Below, piece by piece: positions 36,201-46,896 of a DNA stretch of 64,000 nt (the stretch's first letter is position 1; each line of letters begins with the position of its first letter). The notes below the pieces were generated by a model. That model was not told where the DNA came from, ran no database searches, and saw only the letters and a list, made by a program, of their open reading frames with translations. The translations under genes and the position numbers were made by a program. The stretch is from Symsagittifera roscoffensis (taxonomy: Eukaryota > Xenacoelomorpha > Acoela > Convolutidae), in assembly GCF_963678635.1 (NCBI RefSeq), contig NC_087063.1, positions 25,776,764 to 25,840,763 of the forward strand. Reading direction: 5' to 3'.

Positions 36201-39200
36201 AATTTTTTGCCAAGCCTATCAGTTTATAAATATTTAGTTTTAGTAAAAGTTTGATTTTTCGCGGATCGATTCGTTCTGTGAAATAATTTGAAACTATTCA
36301 AATTTTGGTCGCTCAAATGGCTTTAAATTATAAAAAAAAAAATTGCTATCCAATTTGTTTTGTTTCAAAATTTCTTAGCTTAAAAGCTTGCTTAGAAGAA
36401 TTTTTTGAAACCCGATTTGGTCTATGAAAAAAAAACAAAGTGTTTCGTCGGCTGAATGATTGCAATAGAAAAACTGCAATTTTATGCTATCCGATACCCG
36501 TTAGGAAATAACTAAAATTATTCGGATTCGTCACTTGAATGGCCCAAATAGAAAACATGAAATTTTCGACGTTCAATTTATACTGAAAAATTTCAAAAAC
36601 TACAAAGTTCATATTTTGCCGACCGATTTGATCCATGAAAAAAGGTGAAAAGTTTCAAAATTTTTGCTCAATAGCTTAACCTAACTTTCGCGAAACCTAA
36701 CTTGCTAAGAGAAACCTAAAAAATTTCAATGTTTCATCGCTTGAATAGCTTCCTTAGAAAAATAAAGTTTCGCCATCCGAGTTGCTTCATTGAATATTTT
36801 GAAATTTTTCAAAGTTTCATAGCTGGACTAGCTTGCTTAAAAACCTCAAATTGTCGGGAACCTATTCGTTCTATGAAGCCTTAAATTTTTCAAACCTATT
36901 TACGATATGGCTAAACCTGAAATGGCTCAAAGTTTCCTTACTTAGATAGCTTGATCAGAACAACAACTAATTTTTTGCGAGCCATTTGATTATTGGAGGC
37001 AGGCTTGTTAGTCATAGCATTAATTTGATTTCATTACACATGGTGCTTAATATGGATGGATCACTTCAACTATATCCCCACTTTTGCGAAGGGGGAGGAG
37101 AGATTCGTTACTAGTTTTAAAATTCTCATATACCTAACCGTTGATTCATTTCTTTATAGGGGGGTATTTAATCTCTTCTAGGTACCCGAGAGGGGATATT
37201 TGTAACTAGGTACCTGAGGGGGAGGGGGGATATAGTTAAAGAGATCCATATGGGTATACTAACGATACTGTTGCAGGGTAGATGAGCTCTGGGGCGTCTG
37301 AGATGAAGGGCCCAGCATCCAATTGCGAGGATGAACACTTTGCAGGTCATGGTCAGGTAGATGGAGGTACAGAGGTCATCGCATTTGACCACCCTCCCTC
37401 CCGGTCCACTCCACAGGAACGATGGCAGAAGGGCGAAAAGAACAGGGGTGGCCAAGGTCACTATCACTGCCACTGTTGACACGAAAGGCGGGAAACACCT
37501 GCCAGATATGATACAGATTGGGCTTAATTTTAGAACCAATTAATAGGTCATCGGCCATCTAGCCTAAATCACTTCGAAGTTATGCAAAAATAAGAACCAA
37601 ATAGGGAAAATTTGAAAACCTTTACTTAGAATTGTACTTTTTTTGCAAGTACACCAAATTTATTAATAAAAATTTAATAAAACATTAAAAATAACATTAA
37701 AAAATGTCATTATATGTACCTGTCCAAGATTGGAACTCGATTGTCATCGTCTGCCGAGAAATTGGTATCGATATAGAACTCCTCAGCTCCACTGCTTTTG
37801 TCGCCTTTCTTTCCAGTCGGTTGTATGCCCGCTCCCATGCCGTACCCGGCAAAGCCTCCGTAGCCTCTTCCTGCACCACCTCCAAACGCCCCTCCAACCC
37901 CCGGGTTGACCATCCCCATTCCTCCCCTGTTGTAGAACTGGGCGGGGTCCTAGAACAATGCGCATTTATATCAAACAAAAAGTTAGTTTAAAATTGTCGA
38001 AACAACAAGTCAAATCGACAATGCAAAATTAATCTGCAGATTAAATTTAAAGAAGATCTTCTTCCTTAGTTTTGAAATGTAACATGGGACTTGAGTAGAA
38101 AATAATGGGACTCTACTCTAAGTAAAAACCATGGGACTTGAATTAGGTTCGAGTTCATTTTTCTGGTTCGTGATAATGAGATCTTTTTTAATAATCACCT
38201 CCTCCACAGGAGCGGGTCTAGGATTTTCTCGAGGGGGGGGGTGGGGAGTTTCAAACAATTTTAGGAATTTTTTCCGACCTTTTTTTAGGTCGACCAAATT
38301 GTTTTTCCAGCAATCCCAAGACACTATAAAGAACCTATTTTGACCAAAATTTTAGCGCCGCATGCAAATTTTTTTTGACCAAAAGTTTAGCGCATTTTCC
38401 GGCGCACGCTCCCCGTCAAAATTAGTATATTGGCGCCCAAGGCGCCTTTAGAAAAATTTTAGGGTTGGTCGGCCTATAATGGATGTCAAAATAATATCAA
38501 AGGGGACCTTTGGTTAGCGAGGGGGTCGTATCCCTAAAAAGGAGGCGTCCGCCCCCCACCCCAACCCCCTAAATCCCAAACCCCCCTTTCTTATAAAAAC
38601 ACTAAATTTTAGCAAAAAGGGGGCTACTAATTTTTCGACCGCCACGGCTTATTTTTCGACCATCGCGACCGAGATACGGTGTTTCCAGAGTTTGTCCGCG
38701 AATTAAGACCCTGTCCAGAATATGGATTTTTGGTCACGGAATTAACATTTCCGCGGCCGGCAAAGTAAAAAATTAGTGCCAGACCTCAAGGGAGCTGGTG
38801 CCGCCACTGGTTCCAGTGAGAGTAGTAGCCTGGTCCCAGCACTGTTCCAGATTCCTACTGGCCCCCAAAAGTGGGTCATGCTGTGACGCCATCATAGGGC
38901 TGGTGTTGGACAGAATGGATTGGTTGAAACTCTGCGGCGGCGGCTGCTGCTGCTGATTCATGAATGACTCTGAACAAAAGTGGGGCTTTTCTACCTTCCC
39001 CAACCCCACACTTTTTAACCGCACAATTTTTTACGAAGTTCTTAAGTTTTGTTCAGGGTTTCTAACGCTTATGAAACTTGGTATGTGGGTAAATTTACCC
39101 AATTACCAAACATTTCATTTTGTCATTATAGACAAATTCAGAAAATCGACTGCTATACAGCTATACCGTTTATTTATTCTCTACAATTTGGAATGGTGGA

Positions 39201-42200
39201 AAAGCGATTTTTCAACTCCTTTCAACCGCGCCCTCAAAAATGCCCTGTCTTTTTGTAACTCCCTGTCCTCAGAAATTCAAACATTCGCATTGCCATGCAG
39301 GATAATCGTTAAACAGCAGCGTTCATGCAATCGATAATTTTATGGGACTCAATCTATCACAACGGGCGGATCTAGGCTTTCGACGAAGTTCTCAGAGATG
39401 TTTTTAGGAAACCATTTTAAGAAATCAGGACAGTGGCGGGCTCACAACGCCTCCCCCAGACCCACCACTGCTCATTACCACACAAAATCTACTCTCGTCT
39501 TACATTCGTTGCGAGAAATTCATACATTTATTAATGACAACAAGAGTAGCCGGTTACTGTGCAAGTAACACAGAATGTTCTGACCATAGTTTTAGAAACT
39601 ATAGAATTTTTTTTTTCAAATAAAAAGGTCGTGTTTTTTGTGTTGTGTGATAAAAAAACTGAACAATAAAATAGAAATTAGGCAAATGCGACTGCCGTAT
39701 TCAACTAGGCCAATTGGAAGACAGTGTTTGTAGAAAAAAAATAATGAAATTTTTTTAGTCTGAAATGGCGCTTAAAAACCCATAAACTAATTTTTGTTTC
39801 AAGTAAGTTTAAATTTTCACGGTTTAATTTAAGCAGCTTAAATAAACTATTGTAGGCCTGCACGCTCAACTTATCAGCTCGAAATAAGACCAAAAATAAA
39901 AATCAAACCTGCTTTTCTCGATTCTGAGAAAAAATTTTATAACGAATCACGACAGAAAGGGCCTTAATATGATATAATAACACTCGACCCATTTCGATGT
40001 TTAATTGTTTTACTTCATTTTGCGTGGAAAACAAAACAAAAAAACAAGGTAGTGTATTTTCTGTACGTCATCCAAAACTAGTTTTCTTTTTAGTGAAATC
40101 AAGTTTTTTAGCCTAAATTTATAATTTTCTGATATAACAAATGTTAGTTGTTTGCTTTACTTGCTCAAAAAAAGACAAAAAAAATAATAAAAAATATCAA
40201 ACCACTTTTTCTCAAAATCAGGAAATATTTTAATGTCGTTCAAGTCACGAATATGATATATCACTCAAGCATGTGAAATGATAATTGAAACAAAAGTTTA
40301 AGCAAAATTTGTGCAGCTAAATTTAAACAAAACGAAAAAAGAAAACAAAGATAACCGGTTACTGTGCAAGTAGCACAGAATGATCCGACCACGGTCTTTA
40401 GAAAATACTATAAGGTTTTCTCAAATTGGTGTACTTTTTTTGAAATGTCGTGATAATAAAATCTAACAGAACTTAGACATATTTGAAAGTCATAAAAAAT
40501 AGGTCAATTGGAAAACAGTTTTTGAAAAAAAATGACCAAAAACGAAAAAAGAAGTCGGAAAAAACTTTGAAGTTTTTTTCAAAAATGGTTGCAAAATTTT
40601 TTTGAATTTTCTTGTTTTTGGTTCGCAAAAACTGCACTAAAAAATCCGAAAACTATCTTTAATTGAGTAAAACTAAGTTTTCAGGTTTTAAATTACGCTT
40701 AAGTAAGCTATTGCAACTATTAACTCCCTTTCTAATTAGCTCGAAATTAGACCTCAAATCAAAAAATTCAAACCGGTTTTTCTCAACACTATGAAATATT
40801 TTTTTCTAAAATTTTTTTGATGTCATTGGACTCACGACTGGAAGGGTTGTAATATGATATATCATTTAACCCTGTCCGATGATTATTTGGAGTAGCTGAT
40901 TTTGCGTTGAAAAAAAAAAACAAAAATAAACTATGGTTAGAAATAAATAAACTAAACAATTTCAATGGTCGGAACGAAAACTAAAACGCTCTCGATTACA
41001 AAGCTCTTCCACACTTTTCAAATGGTCAGAGCAACAAGCAAAACAATATGAAAAACTTTTATTATAAACTTTTAATCTAAAATAAATAAGCTAGTGCAAT
41101 TACTAACTAACTTACTAATTAGCTCGAAATTAGACCAATAATCAAAAATTTGAAACCAATTTTTCTCAACCCTGAGAAAACATTTTTCAAAATTTTAAAA
41201 TGTTATTCGAATCATGACTGAAAGGGCTTTAATATGATATATCATTCAACCCTGTCCGATGATTATTTGTGGTAGCTGAGTTTGTGTGGAAAACAAAAAG
41301 TTTTAAAAAAATAAAACACCCGAATACAAAGTTACTCCCCATTTTCCTTAAGCGTCTCAAATTTACAAATAATTTGATGTAGACAAAACATAAACCGTGA
41401 GCCAGCACAATTCAAGAGCGGCCGTGGCCTAATGGGAGAGATGCGCGACAGCTAAGACAAATGTCGGGGTTAGAATGCCATTTTGGTTACGTTTGGAGGG
41501 TGGCCAATGTCATCAAGCTCTTCTAAATGGGATCGACTATGGCAAAATGAAGGATACTACTTCCTCAAGCAAATTAAATTCTACCGTCAGTTTCGCACCA
41601 GATTGCATTGGTAGAAAATTAGAAAAGAATTCAACTAATAACAAGGATAGCCGGTTGCTGTACAAGTATCACAGAATGCTCCGACCACAGTCTTAAGAAA
41701 AATCTTGGCAAAAAATCGAATATAGGCATTTTTGAGGGTCATTAAAATTGGTCAAATGGCAAACAGTTTTTGAAAATTTTAACTTTTTTTCAATTCTTTT
41801 TTGATTTTCCAAGTTTTTGATTGCCTAAGTTGTGCTAAAAACTCCAGAAACTCTTTTTGTTTGAACAAAACTAAGCTTTCACCGCTGAAACTTAAAGCAT
41901 ATACAATCAAACCATCACCTTTTTATCTAGAAACTAGACCAAAAATCAAAAATTTCAAACCGGTTTTTCTCGACAACGAGAAAAAATTCAATTTTTTCTA
42001 TGTCGATTAAATCACGACTGAAAAGGCTGTAATATGATATATCACTCAACCCAGTCCAATGATTATTTGTGGTACCTGATATTGCGTGAAAAACCAGAAG
42101 CAAAACAAGGATAGCTGGTTACTGTGCAAGCAGCACAGAATGTTCCGACCACAACCTTAAAAGAGACACAAAATATTTCTTACAAGTTGTTGTCGTTTTT

Positions 42201-44621
42201 TTCTGCATGTTGTGAGAACAAAAATCCGAACAAAATAAAAAAACTTAGGCATATTCGAGAGTCATAGTATGAAATGTCAATTGGAAAAATGTCAAACCGA
42301 TTTTTCTGAACACTGTGGAAAGTTTTTGGAAATTTTTGAAAGTCATTAGAATCACGACTGAAAGGGCCTAAATATGATATATCACTCAACCCTGTTCGAT
42401 GATTTTTTGTGGTTGCTGGTTTTGCGTGGACAATAGTCGTAACAAAAACTAAAACATACCTGAATACAAAATTTCTCCCCATTTTCAATGGTCGGAACAA
42501 AAAGATCAGATTAATTCAGATTGATTATTGAGGCACGGAGATTTCTTAGCCAATGCTAACATAGCCAAATAAACTTCAAAAAAATCTAAGTTAATTGAAG
42601 GGTAATTTAGTGAGACCGGAATGTTTTGCGGTTGAAACAATAATGATAGTTGGGTATCTGCAAAAAGCAAGCTTAAATGTGGGGGACAGCCTCTCATCAA
42701 AAATCCATAACGCAAACACAATATATTCGCATCACATTTTTTTTTCTTCAAAATGACCTTTCTTCATTTATTAGAAAGAATTATGTATAATTATGAATAA
42801 TTACCTTGGGACCCAACTACTATTCTTGTACCAAGTTTTCCATAATCAAATTTTCTCTGTATCACAATTTTGTTCGTTAACTGATGGAAACTGCGAGATT
42901 AGATTTATTAAACGACTAGTAATCTAATTTCATTACTTTTAAAAGTACTATTGCACACCAGCAGGTAAAATTGGTGAAGTGAAACTAAAAAAAAACTGAA
43001 AAAGGTAAGAACGGTAAAAAGTTCCAAGAGGGAAATTAAAAACAATTTTAATGCTAAGCTTACCTTTAAAAAACATAATGCAGGGTAAAAAGTGCTAAAT
43101 TGATCGCAGCTTCGATAGCTTTACGAGGGCGGTTTATTTTCCTCTAAGTCTTTTAATCAGCAAAAGAAAACAGCTCATGGAGCCGAAATTTGATTTTGCA
43201 ATCCAATTATTTTTTAAACCATATTACACGCAGGCTCAGAGTTAAACTAAGATAAACGTAAGGCGGCGCAAGGGGGATAAACTTTCTGCGGGCGGCAGTA
43301 TACCTTAAGCTTATTATTTTTATTTTCGAATGCAAAACTGGGACAAAAAAATGTTTTAATGCCCCAGAAAATAATCAGAGGGCAGAAAAATGGGCTTTAC
43401 ATGTAAGTTTAAAAAGAGCGTCTATGGTATATTTATTGTAGGCTTCAAAAATGAAGAAAGCACGTACGTGAAAATAAAACAAAAATACATGTATGGAGTG
43501 ATGAAATGTTTAAAAATGCAATGAAATTGGTAGCACCGGGAAAATTGGTATGAACAAAAACGGGACTTGGAATTAGTCGCCGTTCAATATGAAAAACCGG
43601 GTTGATCAAAAATGGTTAGTTAGTTTGTTACAAAAAGAGCCCTGTTTTAGTTTATCCGTATACGATAAAAAAATATAGTAACAAATTTTCCACGCCGTTG
43701 AGATTTGGGGTAAGCAGATTATTTATTAGCAGCAGGAAAACAATTTATCAATGCCGGTGATTTAGGTCACTGAATAATGGAGGAAGTAAAAACGTCCGTC
43801 AGTTTTTCCGGCGTTTCCAACTGATTCATTGAGTACCTGTCGAGGAAATTGTTTTTGTGACTTATCAATCAAATATCAGAATCGTGTATTCTTTATTCAT
43901 TGTCTTCTGACAGAAATGTGGAAAAGCTTCAAAACACATTTTATGGCAACAAAAAACAAAACTGAGGTGAAAGGTATGTTTATGAGGATAAAGTTCAGAA
44001 TTGAAAAAAAAGCAACACGGAAAAAACAACACAAAAAAAAACTAAATTCAGAATTGAAAAAAAAAAACACGCAAAAAGTTTGATTCACTTTTCGACCACT
44101 ATTTTGTTCAACAGGCTGCTGTAATTAATTGTGGTCAAAATCTAATTAGCTTGCTTCTTGACTTAAGTTAAAATGAAAAGATAAGACTGCCAAAAAAGTC
44201 TACAACGGAACGATTGTTTTTAAAAAATTTTTAACTTTTCATATATTTCAATTTTTTTTTATTTTATTTTTAGAAAATAAACAAATTTTAAAATTTGCGA
44301 TACGTATTGAACCGGAGCACAATCTCTTATGAAACATCATATCTACCTTGCAAACTTGAAAATAAAAAATCAATTGAAAAAACATAGAACAAATATAAAT
44401 CAGAGTATCTGTTTGAAACTAACTTCTATCTAGCAGTGGACTGGCAGGCAACTCATTTGCCCCTTCATTCCTTAGCTGAAATTTGCTCCTGATGTTCACA
44501 CTTGTGGGGTTCCTCAGTTGTGGACTCAGTCTGCTGACTGTTCTGTCGGCCAAGTGGGAATACGGGGGGTACTTTCTGATTCTGCACGCGGGCGTCTCTT
44601 GGTCACTGTGGTATAGTCTAC
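24124..44621 (-). CDS. VANGL: Van Gogh-like planar cell polarity membrane protein (VANGL), partial, nine exons
   Basis: Exons on the minus strand, 5' to 3': 44424-44621, 38785-38969, 37720-37949, 37264-37498, 33505-33633, 32565-32902, 29189-29328, 28580-28734, 24124-24282, with phases agreeing throughout. Recognised by family hallmarks: the [13 protein letters not shown] acidic/Thr N-terminal motif, two membrane segments ([27 protein letters not shown]) before [68 protein letters not shown] and [14 protein letters not shown] is a four-pass core planar-polarity protein that recruits Prickle and Dishevelled at cell membranes. The exon for membrane segments 3-4 is missing between 33633 and 37264, where a 200-N gap lies. 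The initiator exon was not found. Unusual: a Gly-rich insertion, a nine-Ala run, one GC-AG intron, and no PDZ-binding C-terminus. Confidence 0.93.
24558..25863. repeat. 1.3-kb foldback palindrome (two arms of about 590 bp)
   Basis: The left arm 24558-25151 is matched in inverse orientation by 25283-25863, with a spacer of about 130 bp. Landmarks: GATTCCATAGGGGGAAAAAG and its inverse CTTTTTCCCCCTATGGAATC, and GTATCCGGACAAAACGC near 25012 and its inverse near 25420. The arms are highly similar. Open frames here (for example 24557-24940 on the minus strand and 25653-25862 on the plus strand) are mirror images of each other and are not genes. Confidence 0.9.
25870..28579 (-). other. VANGL intron, no gene recognised
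   Basis: The last VANGL intron (24283-28579) is AT-rich apart from the palindrome and a MITE at 27873-28097. An open frame at 26241-26582 on the plus strand has no recognisable domain. Confidence 0.45.
27873..28097. mobile_element. hAT-like MITE (CAGGGG ends)
   Basis: A 225-bp segment beginning CAGGGGGGTCGAATGAG and ending AAATCCGCCCCTG. It shares the CCGCCCCTG terminus with the pair at 32949-33297 and 38207-38527. Flanking 8-mers do not match clearly. Confidence 0.5.
28580..28734 (-). CDS. VANGL: VANGL exon ([13 protein letters not shown])
   Basis: Acceptor ATTTTAG at 28735, donor TTGCAG|GTTAGC. Encodes the conserved [19 protein letters not shown] segment of the cytoplasmic tail. The first two bases complete a codon begun in the previous exon (phase 1). 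Confidence 0.88.
29189..29328 (-). CDS. VANGL: VANGL exon ([10 protein letters not shown]) ending at a GC donor
   Basis: Acceptor ATTTGCAG. Encodes [19 protein letters not shown]. Keeping the family's spacing to the next exon requires the boundary TCAG|GCACAA, a GC-AG intron; the upstream GTGACT would lose phase and delete about 12 conserved-length residues. Confidence 0.8.
29590..29873. repeat. 180-bp tandem duplication in VANGL intron
   Basis: The unit beginning GGTTTTGAGCTCAAGACATT at 29590 repeats at 29770; the second copy is partial (to about 29873) and nearly identical. A diverged piece of the unit (TTACGAACATTTTGAAAAAA) also occurs near 28445. Confidence 0.85.
30000..32564 (-). other. 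VANGL intron, dispersed repeat pieces only
   Basis: Contains a half copy of the foldback family near 31200-31350 (ATTATCCGGACAAAAAAAAC) and two copies of a 48-bp phrase starting TGCGACTAGTAATGCAATC at about 31786 and 32150. A 114-codon open frame at 31419-31763 has no recognised domain. Confidence 0.5.
32565..32902 (-). CDS. VANGL: VANGL exon with Ala run and basic RRARL motif
   Basis: Acceptor GTGATAG, donor ATAAG|GTAACA. Starts in the YQVYDIDG region, passes a Thr/Pro-rich stretch and nine consecutive alanines (a GCA/GCG run), then conserved [12 protein letters not shown] and [17 protein letters not shown]. Confidence 0.9.
32949..33297. mobile_element. hAT-like MITE, orientation 1
   Basis: A 349-bp segment ending AGATCCGCCCCTG, containing the internal phrases AAGGCGCCTTTGGCGCC and ACCAACCAAAGG. 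It is matched in inverse orientation by 38207-38527. Non-coding. Confidence 0.65.
33505..33633 (-). CDS. VANGL: VANGL exon after membrane segment 4
   Basis: Acceptor TGTGTAG, donor CTCAAG|GTCAAC; exactly 43 codons, phase 0 at both ends. Encodes [20 protein letters not shown] and [14 protein letters not shown], diagnostic of VANGL. Confidence 0.92.
34186..34385. other. Assembly gap (200 N)
   Basis: An exact run of 200 N, a conventional placeholder of unknown true length. It lies in the VANGL intron where the exon for membrane segments 3 and 4 should be. Confidence 0.99.
34690..36990. repeat. Degenerate satellite array, unit about 80-100 bp
   Basis: About 2.3 kb of diverged tandem repeats. 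Each unit contains variants of TCATAGCTTGAATAGCTTGC followed by AGAAAAA, CTTTTCGCGAACCGATT and GTCCATGAAATAACTTGAAA. Clear instances of the core occur near 34845, 35150, 35420, 35505, 35580, 35870, 36095, 36745 and 36823. It abuts the assembly gap, which may be more of the same array. Confidence 0.8.
37264..37498 (-). CDS. VANGL: VANGL exon with membrane segments 1 and 2
   Basis: Acceptor TGGCAG. Encodes the first membrane helix ([17 protein letters not shown]), a short loop with two cysteines, and the second helix ([15 protein letters not shown]) followed by RRPRAHLP. The donor is placed at ATC|GTTAGT; this last boundary is less certain. Confidence 0.88.
37720..37949 (-). CDS. VANGL: VANGL exon with Gly-rich insertion
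   Basis: Acceptor TTCTAG, donor GACAG|GTACAT, phase 0 to 2. A Gly-rich segment ([19 protein letters not shown]) not usual in the family precedes the acidic stretch [14 protein letters not shown] and PILDR, which leads into membrane segment 1. Confidence 0.85.
38207..38527. mobile_element. hAT-like MITE, orientation 2
   Basis: Begins CAGGAGCGGGTCTAGGATTTT and carries the inverse of the 32949-33297 copy (GGCGCCCAAGGCGCC, CCTTTGGTTAGCGAGGGGG). The shared CAGGGGCGGATCTAGG-type terminus resembles hAT-derived MITEs in many animals. Confidence 0.65.
38785..38969 (-). CDS. VANGL: VANGL N-terminal exon (TLTGTSG motif)
   Basis: Acceptor GTTCAG, donor CTTGAG|GTCTGG. A Gln/Pro run (QQQQPPPQ) is followed by SQHDPLLG and the conserved [13 protein letters not shown] block of the VANGL N-terminus. 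The GTCTGG donor is weak, but phase 0 fits. Confidence 0.85.
39510..42500. repeat. Long-period repeat array in VANGL intron
   Basis: Two phrases recur in order: GGTTACTGTGCAAGTAGCAC followed by AGAATG-TTCCGACCAC (near 39550, 40355, 41650, 42115), and AATATGATATATCACTCAAC followed by CCTGTCC-ATGATTATTTGTGG (near 39968, 40255, 40855, 41232, 42030, 42372). The units are diverged and of uneven length (about 400-900 bp). A related copy lies in LIM intron 3 near 20780. Confidence 0.75.
41414..41480 (+). repeat. tRNA-derived SINE head
   Basis: GGCCGTGGCCTAATGGGAGA (A box) followed about 35 bp later by GGGGTTAGAATGCC (B-box-like). This is the spacing of a tRNA-type pol III promoter, embedded in the repeat array. 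Not a clean cloverleaf. Confidence 0.5.
42520..44423 (-). other. VANGL intron, no gene recognised
   Basis: AT-rich sequence with short open frames. An 84-codon Lys-rich frame at 43829-44083 and its antisense frame are both low-complexity. No repeat family identified. Confidence 0.4.
44424..44621 (-). CDS. VANGL: Probable upstream VANGL exon
   Basis: Acceptor TTTGACCAG, donor GATAGAA|GTTAGT. Reads a basic, Ser/Arg-rich stretch ([17 protein letters not shown]) like the low-complexity N-terminus of VANGL, with phase 1 out matching phase 1 into the exon at 38969. The phase match is the main evidence; there is no unique motif. Confidence 0.55.
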
Positions 44622-46380
44622 CTGGTCAAAAAAATAATCAATGAATGAGTAGTCACAACAGTGAAGGTAGATAAATTTCAAAATCATGTCAAAAAATGTA
44701 TAATAATTTTCTATTTTGAACAATAAAAAGTTTAGCTTTGTGACTTAAAAACATTTCTATTTTAACCAGCGGCGTTCGCAGAAATTTTTCAAAACAAAAA
44801 TGTAACTTGAAAAATTATAACTGCTAAATTTTCAAGTTTTATTTTGAGGTTTTTCCTCTGCCGTTTTTCCTTGAGGCATTGATGAATGACCGCCGTCATT
44901 TACTGAATCGAATGCATGCCAAATTGTGAACACGGTGATGGTAATCCAAAGAGGAAATTATGCCTCTTCTCATTTGTATTCTGTTCAGTCCGGAGAGAAT
45001 TATCGAAATAAAAAATATGATTTCTTTTTCTTTCTTCTTATTCTCAAGATAACATTTTTTCTAACTTTATTATTACCGCATGCTTATAACTCATTCATAG
45101 TTTCTCAAAAAAATTTTGATCTCCCGCAAAAATGCATTATTTCATATATCGAAGACGCCAAATGAAGTCTAAAAGTTATACAATTTTATCGAAGACACTA
45201 AACGCAAAAACTTATTAAACATCTTCCGTAAAAATTGCTCGATAAGCGTCTTAATCAGCGCAAAAAATTGGGATGGGGGTTTTACCAAGTTACAGTTCAA
45301 TTGCCCTGAGTCTGAAACACCTCCTCGACGTACATGATACATTCGCCAATTTTGATGCTTTTGTCAGGTTGGTCTGCCTGCTCAGTATTGCAGATTAGCC
45401 GATGCATTATTCAGCTAACAAATACTGCAAGGGCTTCTTAATCCGGTGAAGGTTTAATTTTCAAGATTGACTGAGCGTCTGAAGTTTGAAATAAAATCCG
45501 TGTAAAATCCATGAGGCGTAAAAATGATTTTAAAAATAAAATGAACCAAATAACAGTTCCATACCTTATTAAAAGAGGTTACTGCCAAAATTGTATGTGA
45601 AATATGTAATTGGATTTTATCTTCTGCTTTTCACGTCCGAATCAATAAAAACAACATTCAGCCAAATTGAACTGCCTTTTTATGGCATCAAAACAGCAGT
45701 TACCTATCTCCTAAATCGCGCGATAGCCGGAAGCAACATCACGTCTTAACAAAGGCACCGAAATCCCCCGGGAATTAGGTCTACCATTTGCGCACAATAT
45801 CTGAATGACTTATTTGATCCCGCTAGATAATCTTCTAATGCTGTTTTCTTCTTCAGCAAAAAAAATCGATTGCTGAAAGAAAAGGCGCGGGAGGCCTTGC
45901 AGAGCGAGCTGTTGATTTGCAAAGTGCAAAGCGTTAATTCAACTCAATTTTAAAATGAATTTAGAAATAATTTTGTAGCTGAATATTTTACGGGAACTAC
46001 AAACCTAGTTATCAAAACCAGGGACATATCTAGGCATATCGAACAAAGGCGGATTTTTAGAACGTTTTTGAACAATTGTGTTTTTTTTCTGGCAACTGCA
46101 TTGAGATTTATGGCAAGGCTTTTTGACCAATAAAAGTGAATGTTTTTTTTTGTATATCTTAATACCACAACTCGTCAACTCGCGACAAAAGACAGCTCCA
46201 AAAATTAGACGAATAAAATTATCATGATTAGCGGCAAACACTGATTCACGCGCATTATAAACCGCTCGTGCCGAATGTAAGCGAACCGAAGCAAAACTGA
46301 ATAAAACTGAGCAAAACATCCGCTACTGTCTAAATCCATGATTTTAAAACGAATTTTCAAATTTAGCGAGTTATTGCTTT
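44622..46380. other. Region between VANGL exon and the retroelement
   Basis: No confident gene. A short minus-strand stretch near 45290-45420 reads protein-like sequence (KSIKIGECIMYVEEVFQTQG) to a stop and could be a terminal exon, but it lacks support. The VANGL start exon was looked for here and not found. Confidence 0.3.
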
Positions 46381-46442
46381 CCTAAAAAGTGGAACCTGAT
46401 CTAAACTACATTTTATGATTGGATAAATTAGATATTTTACCA

Positions 46443-46809
46443 ATGTAAAGTATTTAATATTAACCAATCATGATCCATCTGACTAACAATCCACTTATTT
46501 GTAAGTGCTGAAATTACTTGTAATTTCAGCAAATTTCAGCACCAGAGAGATCTGAATTAAACTTAGAAATTAGTTGAACTCTCCCGAGTACTTCAGCAGC
46601 CGCAATAAACCAGTATACCCTAGATCTATTGAGCCTAGCAGAGACTAGTTAAACAACCTGAGACTAGATAGTATAAGAGTAAGATTAGGATCGGTATTAG
46701 ACTAAGAAGTTGCACGAATCTATCCGGCCGAAAATAAGATAGCGTGACGAGCAGACGGTGTACCCTATCCGAAATTACTCTATGAGTTATACCCTTCGGT
46801 CCTAACTCA
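46443..46809 (+). repeat. Candidate 5' LTR (right boundary better supported than left)
   Basis: AATAAA at 46604-46609 followed by a compact transcribed-looking region and a ...CTCA end at 46809, two bases before the primer-binding-site candidate. The left end is unknown: TGTAAAG at about 46444 or TGTAAGTGCTG at about 46500 are possible starts. Without the 3' LTR in the window neither can be proved. Confidence 0.4.
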
Positions 46810-46811
46810 TC

Positions 46812-46826
46812 TGGTGCGACCATAAG
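46812..46826 (+). promoter_or_regulatory. Candidate primer-binding site
   Basis: TGGTGCGACCATAAG begins with TGG, complementary to the CCA end of a tRNA, and sits two bases after a CA that could close the 5' LTR. The priming tRNA cannot be named from the sequence. Confidence 0.45.
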
Positions 46827-46896
46827 TCTCGAACAAGACCTTAATAGCTTAGAATTAACCAATAATAGATTAGAATTTAGACAAAACATTTACAAA

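Noticed and set aside
41414-41480. Functional tRNA gene
   Set aside because: The A and B boxes are present but the arms do not pair into a proper cloverleaf, and it lies in a repeat array.
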